The notes: generated from the letters alone by a model not told the origin. Numbered from the stretch's first letter, positions 1-8,676 are shown. The stretch is DNA of 64,000 bases from Nevskia ramosa DSM 11499 (GCF_000420645.1 NZ_ATVI01000007.1:186001-250000), one strand, 5' to 3'. Translations and numbers: made by a program.

Positions 1-1
1 C

Positions 2-868
2 AGCGAGGTCTTCGTCGGCCAGAACCCTGGCGACGACGCCGATGCCATCAACGACGCTTTCCTCGATACCGTACAGGCCGCGACCGGCCTGATCCGTACG
101 GCAGTGCCCGGTACGCGCTGGAACGCCGGACTCAAGGGACGGAAGCTGCTAGAGCGGCATTTCGAGCGCGCGGTTCCGGCGAAGCGCGCCAATCCGGGGT
201 CGGATCTGTTCTCGCGGCTGTGCGAAGCACGCACCGAGGATGGCGAGCTGTTCTCCGATGCCGACATCGTCAACCACATGATCTTCGTGCTGATGGCCGC
301 GCACGACACCTCGACGATCACGCTCTCAAACCTGATCTACCAGCTCGCCAGGCAGCCGGCCTGGCAGGAGCGCCTACGCGACGAATGCAGGGCAATAGGC
401 TCTGGTCCGCTGAGCTACGCCGATCTCGACCGCTTCGAGGACACCAGCCTCGCGATCAAGGAAACGCTGCGCATTGCCGCCCCGGTGCCGATCCTGCCGC
501 GCGGCGTCACCGAGGAATGCGTGTTCAAGGGCGTTCGCTTGCCGAAAGGCTCGATGGTGTCGGTCACGCCGTGGATGACCCACCACATGCCGGAATGGTG
601 GAGCGAACCTGAGCGCTTCGATCCCGAACGCTTCAGCGCCGCGCGCGCCGAAGACAAGCGTCATCCCTTCCTGTGGACACCGTTCGGTGGCGGCGCGCAC
701 AAGTGCATCGGCATGCACTTCGGAATGATGGAAGTGAAGACCATCCTCCATCAGTTGCTGCTGCGCTTCCGCTTCACCGTGCCGAACGATTACGTGATGG
801 CGCAGGACTTCACCAGCTTGCCGATTCCGAAGGATCGCCTGCCGATCTCGCTTGAACGATTAAACTAG
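2..868 (+). CDS. Cytochrome P450 (5' end outside the window)
   Basis: This is the C-terminal part (288 visible residues) of a cytochrome P450; the frame is open from base 2, so the start lies upstream. P450s are heme-thiolate monooxygenases that use O2 and two electrons to oxidise an organic substrate. Visible are the I-helix oxygen-activation motif AAHDTST (visible residues about 99-105), the K-helix ExxR motif as KETLR, and the heme loop FGGGAHKCIG, whose Cys near visible residue 235 is the axial heme ligand. All catalytic landmarks of the family's second half are intact. The next gene, 33 bp downstream, is a ferredoxin-NADP reductase and may be part of its electron chain, but no ferredoxin gene is visible. 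The substrate and CYP family cannot be assigned by eye. Confidence 0.93.
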   Translation, partial: SEVFVGQNPGDDADAINDAFLDTVQAATGLIRTAVPGTRWNAGLKGRKLLERHFERAVPAKRANPGSDLFSRLCEARTEDGELFSDADIVNHMIFVLMAAHDTSTITLSNLIYQLARQPAWQERLRDECRAIGSGPLSYADLDRFEDTSLAIKETLRIAAPVPILPRGVTEECVFKGVRLPKGSMVSVTPWMTHHMPEWWSEPERFDPERFSAARAEDKRHPFLWTPFGGGAHKCIGMHFGMMEVKTILHQLLLRFRFTVPNDYVMAQDFTSLPIPKDRLPISLERLN

Positions 869-901
869 CGACCCCTTTGCACTGGTGCCCCGCAGACCGT
901 C

Positions 902-1678
902 ATGGCCAAGTTCCTCACTGAAACCGTCACCCACGTCCATCACTGGAACGAAAGCCTGTTCAGCTTCCGCACCACGAGAACCTCGGGCCTGCGCTTCGAG
1001 AACGGCCATTTCGTGATGATCGGCCTGCACGTCGACGGCAAGCCGCTGATGCGCGCGTATTCGATCGCCAGCGCCAACTACCAGGAACATCTGGAGTTCT
1101 TCTCGATCAAGGTCGAAGAAGGCCCGCTGACTTCGCGGCTGCAGCATCTGAAGGTCGGCGATCCGATCCTCGTCAGCGACAAGCCGGTCGGCACCCTGAT
1201 CATCCACGACCTGAAGCCGGGCAAGAATCTGTACCTGTTCGGCACCGGCACCGGCCTGGCGCCGTTCATGAGCATCATCCGCGACCCGGCGACCTACGAA
1301 GATTTCGACAAGGTCGTGCTGATCCACGGCGTGCGCCTGGTCAGCGAACTGGCCTACCAGGACTATCTGACCAAGGACCTGCCGAACGACGAATTCATCG
1401 GCGAACTGGTGCGCGACAAGCTCATCTACTACCCCACCGTGACCCGCGAGCCATACAAGAACCGCGGCCGCCTAACCGATCTGATCGAGAGCGGCAAGCT
1501 GTTCGAGGACATCGGCCTGCCGCCGCTGAACCCGGAAACTGATCGCGGCATGATCTGCGGCAGCCCATCGATGCTCGCCGATACCCGGGCGATGCTCGAC
1601 AAGCGCGGCTTCGTCGTTTCACCCGGCATCGGCCAGCCGGGCGATTACGTGTTCGAGCGCGCTTTCGTCGAGAAGTAA
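902..1678 (+). CDS. fpr: Ferredoxin--NADP(+) reductase
   Basis: A 258-residue flavoprotein of the bacterial Fpr (subclass IB/II) type, which moves electrons between NADPH and ferredoxin or flavodoxin in the cytoplasm. The FAD-binding motif RAYSIAS is at about residues 57-63. The NADP-binding stretch GTGTGLAPF follows at about 117-125, the nucleotide-binding CGSPSML motif lies near 219, and the C-terminus VFERAFVEK is the form typical of the proteobacterial family, whose usual length is 255-260 residues. It follows the P450 gene by 33 bp on the same strand, which suggests it supplies reducing power to that P450; housekeeping roles in oxidative stress and Fe-S assembly are equally possible. Its 3' end converges on the secreted esterase gene across a hairpin. 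Confidence 0.93.
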   Translation: MAKFLTETVTHVHHWNESLFSFRTTRTSGLRFENGHFVMIGLHVDGKPLMRAYSIASANYQEHLEFFSIKVEEGPLTSRLQHLKVGDPILVSDKPVGTLIIHDLKPGKNLYLFGTGTGLAPFMSIIRDPATYEDFDKVVLIHGVRLVSELAYQDYLTKDLPNDEFIGELVRDKLIYYPTVTREPYKNRGRLTDLIESGKLFEDIGLPPLNPETDRGMICGSPSMLADTRAMLDKRGFVVSPGIGQPGDYVFERAFVEK

Positions 1679-1685
1679 GCCCTGG

Positions 1686-1712
1686 CCTTCGCTGCGCTCA
1701 GCGCAGCGAAGG
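1686..1712. terminator. Hairpin between convergent genes
   Basis: Two 13-base arms, CCTTCGCTGCGCT at 1686-1698 and its reverse complement at 1700-1712, form a near-perfect palindrome just after the reductase gene; the innermost pairs must open to leave a loop. It overlaps the stop codon of the opposing esterase gene. No T-run follows on either strand, so it may slow or end transcription only weakly. Confidence 0.35.
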
Positions 1713-4088
1713 GAGCACACCGATCGAGGTCATGAACGCCTCGTCATCGAGCTTTTCCTGATCCGATGCACTCGTCGGAAGGCTGTGCCGGCCGCCAGGC
1801 ACGTTGTGAAACTCGCAGCGCGTCCCCAGGGCCACCAGCTGATTGCAGGCCTCGATGGCATCGGACTGAGGCACCTGCTCATCGGCATCGCCGTGGGTCA
1901 TGATCACCGGTGGCGTCCGCGCTTCAAGATGGCGCGCTGGCGAAATCTGATTCGAGACCGGGAAGAAATAATCGGTCTTCGATGATGCGTAGGTTCCATC
2001 CCCATTGCCGACGTCAATGGCTCCGCTGCGGATCGACATCGCCGCCACCGGAAACAGTGGAGAACTGAGTGGATCGGTAGTCGCCGGCGGGCTGGGCAGG
2101 CCCGCAAAAAGAGCACTGCCACCCGCCGAGGACCCCCCTGCCACGACGACACGAGATGGGTCGACGCCCAGTGTCGAAGCGTTTTCCATGATCCATCGGA
2201 CGATGGCCCGGTTATCGTCCGCTACGGTCGTTGGAGAGGTGCCGAAACGTTCATTGACCCGGTAATCTGGAGCGAAGCCAACATAGCCGGAGCGCTTGGC
2301 CCAGTACTTCGCTGCGCTGACCGCCCCACCCGCATCGCCGTGGTTGTAACCGCCACCGAAGAACTGCACGCGCGCAGCCCGACGATCCTGCGCCTTCCAA
2401 CCTTTCGGATACGCCACGAAAACACGCAAGGGTACCGGAGACAGGTTCCGGTAGATGAAGGCAGTGGTGCCATCATAGGCACTGGCAGTCAACGGTACTG
2501 GATCCTTGCAGGTAGTGACCGACAGCTTGGCGGACTTCGAACCCAGACTCAGCGTCACCGACGACGCCGTCTCGTATGCCGAAGACGCGTTCATCTGAAC
2601 GGCGATCGAATCGCCGTTGGCGGCCACGCCGTCCGTCGATACGTAACGTCCACCGTTGATGCTGTAAAAGCCTCCGGATACCTTTACCGCGACAGGCTTG
2701 GTGGCATTACCGAGGATCACCGGCGCCGTCGTGACCACGCTACCGGGCGGGACCGTACCACCGGCATAGAGGTTTGCATTGACCAAGGTGAACGCATTCG
2801 GCTTGCTCGGCGTCTTCGCGGTTACTTTCCAGGTGGCTCGGCGCGAACCGAGAAAGCCGCTACCGATTGTCAGCGTCGCCGACTTGGTCTGGCCCGACGT
2901 CGCAGGTGCGAGCAGTTTCATCGTCACGATGTCGCCGGCCTTCACCAAGGCGTCCTGCGATGAGTAGGCACCCCCGTTGATACTGAACGGTGCGCCGCTG
3001 ACCGAAATCGGTGTCGGCACATTGATGTTTTCAACCAGCACCGGGGAACTGAAGACTTCGGTTCCCGGCAGCACCGTCGCCGGATAGAACGCAAAGGGCT
3101 CCGATACATCGTCAGATGGTGCATTGGTCTGCACCTGAAAGCTGGCGCTCACGCCACCGATAGTGACCGAACCACTACGAAGATCGTTGCGCATCGGACC
3201 CGCAATCACATAGAGAGAGACCTTGTCTCCAGGATAGACAACGCCAGGCAGAGACGAATACGAGCCTTCATTGACGCGAAAGCGAGTGCCCTCCGCGCTG
3301 CTGATCGTGGTCGGTCCGGAAATGCCGCTGACCAGGATTGTCTTGCTGGTCTGAGCCAAGGCAGACAAACCAGCAACAGGCCCTGGGAACCGGAACAAAT
3401 CGGGAACGGTATCGGCACCGCTGTTCACCACCGAAAACTGTGACCTGACAGTGCCTACCGTCAGGCTTGCAGAAGCGAAACCAGCAGGCTGACTGATCGC
3501 GGCCACTGACAGCCGGATCGAATCGCCGTTGACTATTTGCCCGGGGGACACCGTCCACTCTCCACCATTGACACTGTAGCGACCACCAACAATCGAAACG
3601 GGGACAGGCGCGTTGATACCCGATGCAACGATCGTAGCGCTGACGTACTCAAGTCCCGGCTCAGCACCGAGCACTGGAACGAAGCGGAACAAATCCGGTG
3701 TCGTTCGGAGGGCAATGGTGCTGACCACGAAAGTGCTGGCGACGCCGCCGATGCTCAGGGTGGCCGTTGCCGCTGCGGAGTAATTACTCGGGGCTGCCAG
3801 TTTGACGCGCAGTACGTCTCCGTTTCTGATTTCGCTGAGAGCCGTAGAAAACGGTCCGCCGTTGATACTGAGGCTGCCGAAGTCCAGGTTCGCCGTCGCC
3901 AATGTATCGAGCCCATAAACCGTAACTGGTTCGCTGACCTGTTCACTTCCCGGCGCAGCATCCCGCCTTGGAACCAGATTGAAGGCATCCGGTATTGCGC
4001 CCGACGCCGACAAAGGCGGCGCGGTGAGCGCTGAGACGATGCCCAGTACAGAAAACGCAGCCAGAAAACTGAAACACGGACGAATCAT
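1698..4088 (-). CDS. Secreted multi-repeat esterase/lipase (five beta-type repeats plus alpha/beta hydrolase)
   Basis: A 796-residue exported protein. I place the start at the ATG giving MIRPCFSFLAAF, followed by a signal peptide; an in-frame TTG 21 bp upstream is less likely. Residues about 30-510 hold five tandem repeats of roughly 95 residues, each opening with a D/E-x-F aromatic block and containing S-[IV]-N-G-G, then a V-x-x-G-D motif, then a T-[IV]-G-G strand. They look like immunoglobulin-type beta-sandwich modules, but I cannot name the family. Residues about 520-796 are an alpha/beta hydrolase of the hormone-sensitive-lipase/carboxylesterase kind: oxyanion GGG near 580, nucleophile GGSSAGG near 653, acidic GDADEQ near 734 and His in GGRHS near 767. 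It probably acts on the cell surface or outside the cell. It is transcribed alone, from a promoter with a CRP-like site. Confidence 0.8.
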   Translation of the reverse strand: MIRPCFSFLAAFSVLGIVSALTAPPLSASGAIPDAFNLVPRRDAAPGSEQVSEPVTVYGLDTLATANLDFGSLSINGGPFSTALSEIRNGDVLRVKLAAPSNYSAAATATLSIGGVASTFVVSTIALRTTPDLFRFVPVLGAEPGLEYVSATIVASGINAPVPVSIVGGRYSVNGGEWTVSPGQIVNGDSIRLSVAAISQPAGFASASLTVGTVRSQFSVVNSGADTVPDLFRFPGPVAGLSALAQTSKTILVSGISGPTTISSAEGTRFRVNEGSYSSLPGVVYPGDKVSLYVIAGPMRNDLRSGSVTIGGVSASFQVQTNAPSDDVSEPFAFYPATVLPGTEVFSSPVLVENINVPTPISVSGAPFSINGGAYSSQDALVKAGDIVTMKLLAPATSGQTKSATLTIGSGFLGSRRATWKVTAKTPSKPNAFTLVNANLYAGGTVPPGSVVTTAPVILGNATKPVAVKVSGGFYSINGGRYVSTDGVAANGDSIAVQMNASSAYETASSVTLSLGSKSAKLSVTTCKDPVPLTASAYDGTTAFIYRNLSPVPLRVFVAYPKGWKAQDRRAARVQFFGGGYNHGDAGGAVSAAKYWAKRSGYVGFAPDYRVNERFGTSPTTVADDNRAIVRWIMENASTLGVDPSRVVVAGGSSAGGSALFAGLPSPPATTDPLSSPLFPVAAMSIRSGAIDVGNGDGTYASSKTDYFFPVSNQISPARHLEARTPPVIMTHGDADEQVPQSDAIEACNQLVALGTRCEFHNVPGGRHSLPTSASDQEKLDDEAFMTSIGVLPSLR

Positions 4089-4139
4089 GGTGATCTCGCG
4101 CTGGGACAACGTCGATTAGAAACTCGAAATTTCCCAATT

Positions 4140-4182
4140 CTTATAACGAGATCGTTCGCGGCCATCCGTGAGCGAAATCACA
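4140..4182 (-). promoter_or_regulatory. Class II CRP-type promoter of the repeat-esterase gene
   Basis: On the minus strand, TGTGA, six bases and TCACG (plus-strand 4167-4182) match the CRP/Vfr consensus TGTGA-N6-TCACA at 9 of 10 arm positions. A TATAAG -10 element lies at 4140-4145. If the last base of that hexamer is -7, the transcript starts at 4133 and the CRP dyad is centred at exactly -41.5, the class II activator position. There is no good -35 hexamer, as expected for an activator-dependent promoter. The inferred leader is about 45 nt. Confidence 0.62.
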
Positions 4183-4278
4183 CTTTCTATTGACTGCTTG
4201 TTAACCTTGAAAGCCGTCTTTCATTCGGGATTCCAGCGCAAATCGGCTCGGAAGACTGAAGTCCGTCCCAACGCCGCT

Positions 4279-5616
4279 TCAACCTTGGGTGGCACGAGCG
4301 CCTGCAGAAAAGCGCAAGCCGACCCGCAGCCCACCAAGCGGGCTGGCTGACAAGCTCAGCGCCAGCCCATGCAGCTCGGCGAGATCACGGACGATCGACA
4401 GGCCCAGCCCCGAGCCGGGCCGTTGTTCGTCGAGACGCACGCCACGTTCGATGACCAGCGCATGGGCGGCATCGGGAATGCCCGGGCCGTCGTCATCGAT
4501 CAGCATCAGCAGGCCGTCGGCTTCGTCGATCACGCTTAGGCGCACTTCACTGCGCGCGGCGAGTGCGGCGTTGTCGAGCAGGTTGCCGGCCAGTTCCTGT
4601 AGATCCTGCACGTCGATCCGCACGCTGCGTCCAGCCGGTAGCTCGGCGACGATGGTCAGACCGCGCGCGACGTGGATCGAACGAACCGCCTCGACGATCG
4701 GCAGCAGGCTGTCGCGCAGCGACGCGCGTCCATACAGGCCGCTGACCCGGCCGGCGGCGGCGGCGCGGGACAGGTGATGGTCGACTGTCTCGCCGATCCG
4801 GGCCAGTGATTCGCGGACGGCAGAACGATCCAGCTTCTCGCCATCGAGTTGCAGATGGAGTGCCGCCAGCGGCTGCTTCAGCGCGTGGGCGAGATTGCCG
4901 GTGGCGCTGCGAGCGCGTTCGATCAGCGCTTGCTGATGCGCCAGCACCTCGTTGATAGCGGTCGCGACCTCGGCCAGATCGCCGGGCAGCTCACGCGGCA
5001 ATGACGTGGCGAGCGTTGGCTGATCGCCGCTGCGAACCCGCTTCAGCTGATCGCCGAGCCGGCGCAGTGGCGCCAGCCCCCAGCGGATCTGCACTGCGAA
5101 TGCTGCAATCAGCAGCAGGCCGAGTGAACCCAGCGCGATTACCAGCAAGCGATTGAAGGCCGCGACTTCAATCTCGATCTCGCGCTGTGGCCCGACGATC
5201 AGCAGATGCACTGGCGAGCCTCCGGTCGGCAACAGCAGATCGAGTTGCTTGGCACGCAGCGGCTCGCCACGCGGGCCGAGCAAAGGCATTGCAGTCGCCG
5301 CTATCCGGTCATCCCACAGCGAGCGCGAAGTCGCCAGCACCTGATCGGCGCGGGCGATCTGCCAGTACCAGCCGGAATGCAGACGCTCGAAGCGCGGATC
5401 AGCCAACGGCCGCGACAAAGTCAGCGTCGTGTCGTCCGTCGGGCCGTTCTCGATCAGTCCGGCCAGCGTGGTCAGCAGCGCTTCGAGCCGCTGATCGAAA
5501 CCGGTTTCGACCGACTGCCGGAATGCCGCCGACAGCAACGCACCCGCGACCGGCAGCAGCAGCGCCACCGTGATCGCGGCGACCACGACCAGCCGCCGAC
5601 TCAGCGGTGCTTTCAC
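4279..5616 (-). CDS. Sensor histidine kinase, PhoQ-like
   Basis: A 445-residue inner-membrane sensor kinase. The first transmembrane segment is at about residues 10-32, then a periplasmic domain of about 130 residues (including a QIARADQVLATS stretch as in PhoQ-type sensors), a second transmembrane segment near 165-185, a HAMP linker, a HisKA domain and an HATPase_c domain with N box NLLDNA, G1 box DDDGPGIP and G2 box GSGLGLSI. The phospho-accepting His is in LAHALKQPL near residue 243. In PhoQ-like kinases the fourth residue after that His is normally Thr, which supports phosphatase activity; here it is Gln. The gene overlaps the response regulator by 4 bp and is the last of a PepSY - regulator - kinase operon. 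The signal is unknown; the PepSY partners suggest a periplasmic or envelope cue such as cations. Confidence 0.9.
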   Translation of the reverse strand: MKAPLSRRLVVVAAITVALLLPVAGALLSAAFRQSVETGFDQRLEALLTTLAGLIENGPTDDTTLTLSRPLADPRFERLHSGWYWQIARADQVLATSRSLWDDRIAATAMPLLGPRGEPLRAKQLDLLLPTGGSPVHLLIVGPQREIEIEVAAFNRLLVIALGSLGLLLIAAFAVQIRWGLAPLRRLGDQLKRVRSGDQPTLATSLPRELPGDLAEVATAINEVLAHQQALIERARSATGNLAHALKQPLAALHLQLDGEKLDRSAVRESLARIGETVDHHLSRAAAAGRVSGLYGRASLRDSLLPIVEAVRSIHVARGLTIVAELPAGRSVRIDVQDLQELAGNLLDNAALAARSEVRLSVIDEADGLLMLIDDDGPGIPDAAHALVIERGVRLDEQRPGSGLGLSIVRDLAELHGLALSLSASPLGGLRVGLRFSAGARATQG

Positions 5617-6272
5617 GGCCGGCGAATCACGAAGCCCAAGCCGCGTACGGTTTCGACCAGGCCATCCGGCAGCTTGCGGCGCAGCCGGCCGATCAATACA
5701 TCGATCGAATTCGAGTCCGGATCGCGGTCGCGGGCATAGACGTGCTCGGCGAGTTCGGTACGCGAAACGAGGCGATCGCGGGCGTGCATCAAGTACGCGA
5801 ACAGTTTGTATTCCTGGGCGGTGAGATCAACCGGCATGCCGTCGACCGTGACCTGTGCCAGCCCGGTATCGAGCACCAGCCGGTCGTGGACGATGCGGGC
5901 ACTCGCCTCGCCGGCCGAGCGGCGGATCAGCGCCTGCAATCTGAGAACCACTTCCATCGGTTCAAAGGGCTTGACCACGTAATCGTCGGCGCCGGCGGTG
6001 AAGCCGGCGGCCTTGTCCGGCCAGCGGCCGCGCGCAGTGAGGATCAGCACCGGCGTCTTGATGCCGTCGTCGCGCCACTCGCGCAGCAGGCTCAGACCAT
6101 CGCGCACCGGCAGGCCGAGATCGAGCACCACGGCGTCGTAGCTTTCGGTACGCAGCAGATAGTCGGCGCGGTCACCGGCGTTGGCGTGGTCAACGATCAG
6201 GCCGTGGCGAGTCAGCAGCTGCGCGAGGCCCTCGGCGAGCGGCTGGTCGTCTTCGGCGATCAGCACTCTCAT
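5613..6272 (-). CDS. OmpR/PhoB-family response regulator
   Basis: A 219-residue two-component regulator. The receiver domain has the acidic pocket EDD at residues 7-9, the phospho-acceptor D51 in VVLDLGLP, the Thr of LTARG near 79, and the conserved Lys in VVKPFEP near 101. A winged-helix trans_reg_C domain follows from about 125 to 217 (LTAQEYKLFAYLM, then DVLIGRLRRKL). It overlaps the downstream kinase gene by 4 bp (ATGA), so the two are translationally coupled cognates. It resembles the PhoP/QseB/PmrA group. GTTCA-type direct repeats at 6644-6679, upstream of its own operon, and at 50517-50533, upstream of a Cys-rich secreted protein, are candidate binding sites; this is inference from motif similarity. 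Confidence 0.92.
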   Translation of the reverse strand: MRVLIAEDDQPLAEGLAQLLTRHGLIVDHANAGDRADYLLRTESYDAVVLDLGLPVRDGLSLLREWRDDGIKTPVLILTARGRWPDKAAGFTAGADDYVVKPFEPMEVVLRLQALIRRSAGEASARIVHDRLVLDTGLAQVTVDGMPVDLTAQEYKLFAYLMHARDRLVSRTELAEHVYARDRDPDSNSIDVLIGRLRRKLPDGLVETVRGLGFVIRRP

Positions 6273-6291
6273 CGCGCCCTCACCGGAAAAA

Positions 6292-6621
6292 TCATTGGGG
6301 GCGCGCCGCTTCTTCGAGGCCGCGTCCCTTGGACTTCAGCAGAAGGCCGTTGGTGGCATCGAACTCGAACTTGATCTTGGCGCCGGCCGGCGTCAGGAAG
6401 TCGATCTCGTAGATCAATTGATCGTCATCATCATCGAGTTCGACTTCCAACACCTGGCCGAAATAACTGGCCTCGATGCGATCGAGCAGCGATTTCAGCG
6501 GCACGATCTGGCCGCTGGCCACGGCTGCGCGCAGGCGCTGGCCGTGGTCATCCTTGTCGGCATTGGCGGTGCCGATGACGATCAGCAATGCAGCGGCAGT
6601 CATCAGCAAACAGGTTTTCAT
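6292..6621 (-). CDS. Small exported PepSY-domain protein
   Basis: A 109-residue protein that begins with a signal peptide (MKTCLLMTAAALLIVIG, cleavage after about TANA) and carries one PepSY domain at about residues 28-100. A run of five Asp at about 63-67 precedes the LIYEIDFLTPAGAKIKFEFDA strand pair typical of PepSY. It lies 19 bp upstream of the response regulator gene and is the first gene of that operon. PepSY proteins paired with two-component systems are thought to bind ligands or restrain proteases in the periplasm and often respond to Ca2+, Fe2+ or envelope stress. The acidic tract makes cation binding plausible but is not proof. I chose the ATG at 6621 because it begins the signal peptide. 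Confidence 0.85.
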   Translation of the reverse strand: MKTCLLMTAAALLIVIGTANADKDDHGQRLRAAVASGQIVPLKSLLDRIEASYFGQVLEVELDDDDDQLIYEIDFLTPAGAKIKFEFDATNGLLLKSKGRGLEEAARPQ

Positions 6622-6643
6622 CGCGGCGGTTTCGCATGGATGC

Positions 6644-6679
6644 TGTGAACCGATCATGAACGAGCCGTTCACGGTCACG
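6644..6679. promoter_or_regulatory. Candidate response-regulator operator between divergent PepSY genes
   Basis: The 105-bp divergent region holds TGTGAAC (6644-6650) and CATGAAC (6655-6661), 11 bp apart. Read on the minus strand this is CGTTCA, five bases, GGTTCA. GTTCACG (6667-6673) and GTCACG (6674-6679) follow as inverted copies. Eleven-base direct repeats are the usual binding pattern of OmpR-family regulators such as PhoP and PmrA. Because it lies between both PepSY genes, it could control both directions, including autoregulation of the two-component operon. Confidence 0.45.
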
Positions 6680-6726
6680 CCAGAAGGCGGCGCGCAGCCT
6701 GCAGGGACGCTAACCGGAGAAACCCC

Positions 6727-7203
6727 ATGCGCAAACTGATTCCGATCACCCTCGCCGCCAGCCTGATGTTCGGCGTGCCGACTCTGGCCACCGCCGCCGA
6801 CAGCAATACCGACAACATCGGCAGCCTGCGCGCCATCTCGGCCCAGCTTCGGGCCGGCGGCTTCCAGCACATCGAAGAAATCGAACCCGTGCTGTTCGGC
6901 AACTGGAAAGTTGAAGCCCGCGATGCCAAGGGCGATGCGGCGCAGGTCTATCTGTCAGCCGATGGCAGCAAGACTCGCTTCGCCCGGCCCGATTTCGACG
7001 ATGACGACGATGTCGGCTTCGATGTCGACACCCTCGATCGCCTGCTGAGCAAGCTCGAAGCCGACGGCTATCGCCGGCTGCGCGAGATCAGCTTCGACCA
7101 CGACGGTTTCGAAGTCGAAGTGATCGACGCCAAGGGCCAGCGCCGCGAACTGAAGCTCGATGCCGCCAGCTTCGCCGTGCTTGCCAACGCGCACGACGAT
7201 TGA
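6727..7203 (+). CDS. Exported double-PepSY-like protein
   Basis: A 158-residue exported protein. The signal peptide MRKLIPITLAASLMFGVP ends near TLATAA. The mature part has two PepSY-like halves: residues about 30-88 (LRAGGFQHIEEIEPVLFGNWKVEARDA) and about 100-155 (LEADGYRRLREISFDHDGFEVEVIDA), each with the helix followed by paired strands seen in PepSY. An Asp-rich linker with five consecutive Asp joins them. It is transcribed away from the PepSY - regulator - kinase operon and is a likely target or accessory of that system. An upstream SD-like CCGGAG sits 6 bp before the ATG. The function is not known beyond the family link to periplasmic ligand binding. Confidence 0.82.
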   Translation: MRKLIPITLAASLMFGVPTLATAADSNTDNIGSLRAISAQLRAGGFQHIEEIEPVLFGNWKVEARDAKGDAAQVYLSADGSKTRFARPDFDDDDDVGFDVDTLDRLLSKLEADGYRRLREISFDHDGFEVEVIDAKGQRRELKLDAASFAVLANAHDD

Positions 7204-7218
7204 GGCCGATTGCGGCGC

Positions 7219-8676
7219 TCAGCCCGGCACGGTCACCCCGCCGGGCTCGGGCGCCGGCTCTGGTTCCGCTGCGGCCCAACCGCCGCCGAGCGCGCGATAC
7301 AGGCGCACTGCCGCCAGCCGCGTGTTGCGGCGGGCGGCGGTCAGCGCCAGCTCTGAATCGAACAGATCGCGTTCGGCGTTGATGACGTCGAAGTACGAAG
7401 AAAAACCAATCCGGTAACGCGCCAGGGCGATGCCATCGGCGCGCCTGAGCGCTGACACTCGCGCTTCCTGCTCATGCTCGAAGGCTTCGTACTGGCTGCG
7501 CTCGGCAAGTGAATCCGCCACTTCGCGGAACGCGCCTTTCACCGCCTGCTCGTAGCTCAGGATCGCTTCGCGCTTGCGGGCATCGGCGAGATCGACCTGG
7601 TAGAGATTGCGTTCGGCATCGAGCAGCGGCTGCAGCAGATTGCCGCCGAACGAGAACGCGTTCGATGGCTGGGTGAACAGATCGCCAAGCGACTGCGTCG
7701 CGGTGCCGAAGGTGCCGGTCAAGGCCAGCCGCGGGAACAAGGCCGCCTTGGCGACACCGACTCGCGCATTCGCGGCTTTCAGCCGACTTTCGGCAAGCAG
7801 CAGATCAGGCCGCCGTTCGAGCAGGCTCGACGACAGACCCGCCGGCGGTTCCGGGCCGAGTTCATGAATCTCTTCGCCGCGGGCAATCGCAGCCGGGAAG
7901 CCACCGAGCAACAGGCTCAGCTGATCCTCGACCAGGGTGATCTGGCGCTGCAGTTCCGGCAGATTGGCGCGTGCCGCTGCGGCCTGCGCTTCGGCGGTGG
8001 CGACATCGAGGCCGCTGATCACGCCGCGCTCGTGGCGGGCCTGGGTCAGCTCGACGAATTTCTCGCGCGTGCCGATGGTGCGGCGGGTGATCGCCAGCTG
8101 TTCGTCGAGCGCCTGCAGGCTGTAGTAGGCGCTGGCGACATCGCCGATCAATCCCACGACGACGCCGCGACGTGCGTAGCCCGCGCCCAGCAATTCGGCG
8201 CGGGCAGCTTCGGTCGAGCGGCGCAGACGGCCCCAGAGATCGATCTCCCAGGTCGCGGTCAACGACACGCGATTGGTGGTCAGATCGCGCGGAATGTTCG
8301 GCGCGCCGACCGCCAGTTCCGACTGCTTGTTGCGCGTGTGATCGGCAGTGAGGCTGATCTGCGGGAACAGCGCCAGGCCTGTCGCGCCCGCCGTGGCACG
8401 CGCCTGCTCGATACGCGCGGCGGCGATGCGCACGTCGAGATTGCCGGACAGCGCCTGCTGGATCAGCGCGCGCAACGCCGGATCGGTGTAGACCGCGGCC
8501 CAGTCGCTTTCGGCCAGCGCCGTGTCGACAGCCGGATCAAGCGCCGGCGGCGCATCGCCTCGGAAGCGCTCCGGCAGCGTCAGTTCAGGCCGCTCGTAGT
8601 CCGGGCCCAGCGCGCAGCCGGTCAACGCGACCAGCAAGGCCGTCGCCAAGATCAGATTGCGTTTGCTCGCGCTCAT
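7219..8676 (-). CDS. RND efflux outer-membrane lipoprotein, OprM/NodT family
   Basis: A 485-residue outer-membrane channel of a tripartite drug efflux pump. The N-terminus is a lipoprotein signal with lipobox LTGC (Cys at about residue 21), followed by the [11 protein letters not shown] start typical of NodT/OprM proteins. Two OEP repeats fill the rest, with the long helices and beta-barrel strands (for example [11 protein letters not shown] and [14 protein letters not shown]) and the usual C-terminal region [19 protein letters not shown]. It overlaps the RND pump gene by 4 bp and is the third gene of the adaptor - pump - channel operon, controlled from the region facing the MarR gene. It gives the pump an exit through the outer membrane. 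Confidence 0.94.
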   Translation of the reverse strand: MSASKRNLILATALLVALTGCALGPDYERPELTLPERFRGDAPPALDPAVDTALAESDWAAVYTDPALRALIQQALSGNLDVRIAAARIEQARATAGATGLALFPQISLTADHTRNKQSELAVGAPNIPRDLTTNRVSLTATWEIDLWGRLRRSTEAARAELLGAGYARRGVVVGLIGDVASAYYSLQALDEQLAITRRTIGTREKFVELTQARHERGVISGLDVATAEAQAAAARANLPELQRQITLVEDQLSLLLGGFPAAIARGEEIHELGPEPPAGLSSSLLERRPDLLLAESRLKAANARVGVAKAALFPRLALTGTFGTATQSLGDLFTQPSNAFSFGGNLLQPLLDAERNLYQVDLADARKREAILSYEQAVKGAFREVADSLAERSQYEAFEHEQEARVSALRRADGIALARYRIGFSSYFDVINAERDLFDSELALTAARRNTRLAAVRLYRALGGGWAAAEPEPAPEPGGVTVPG

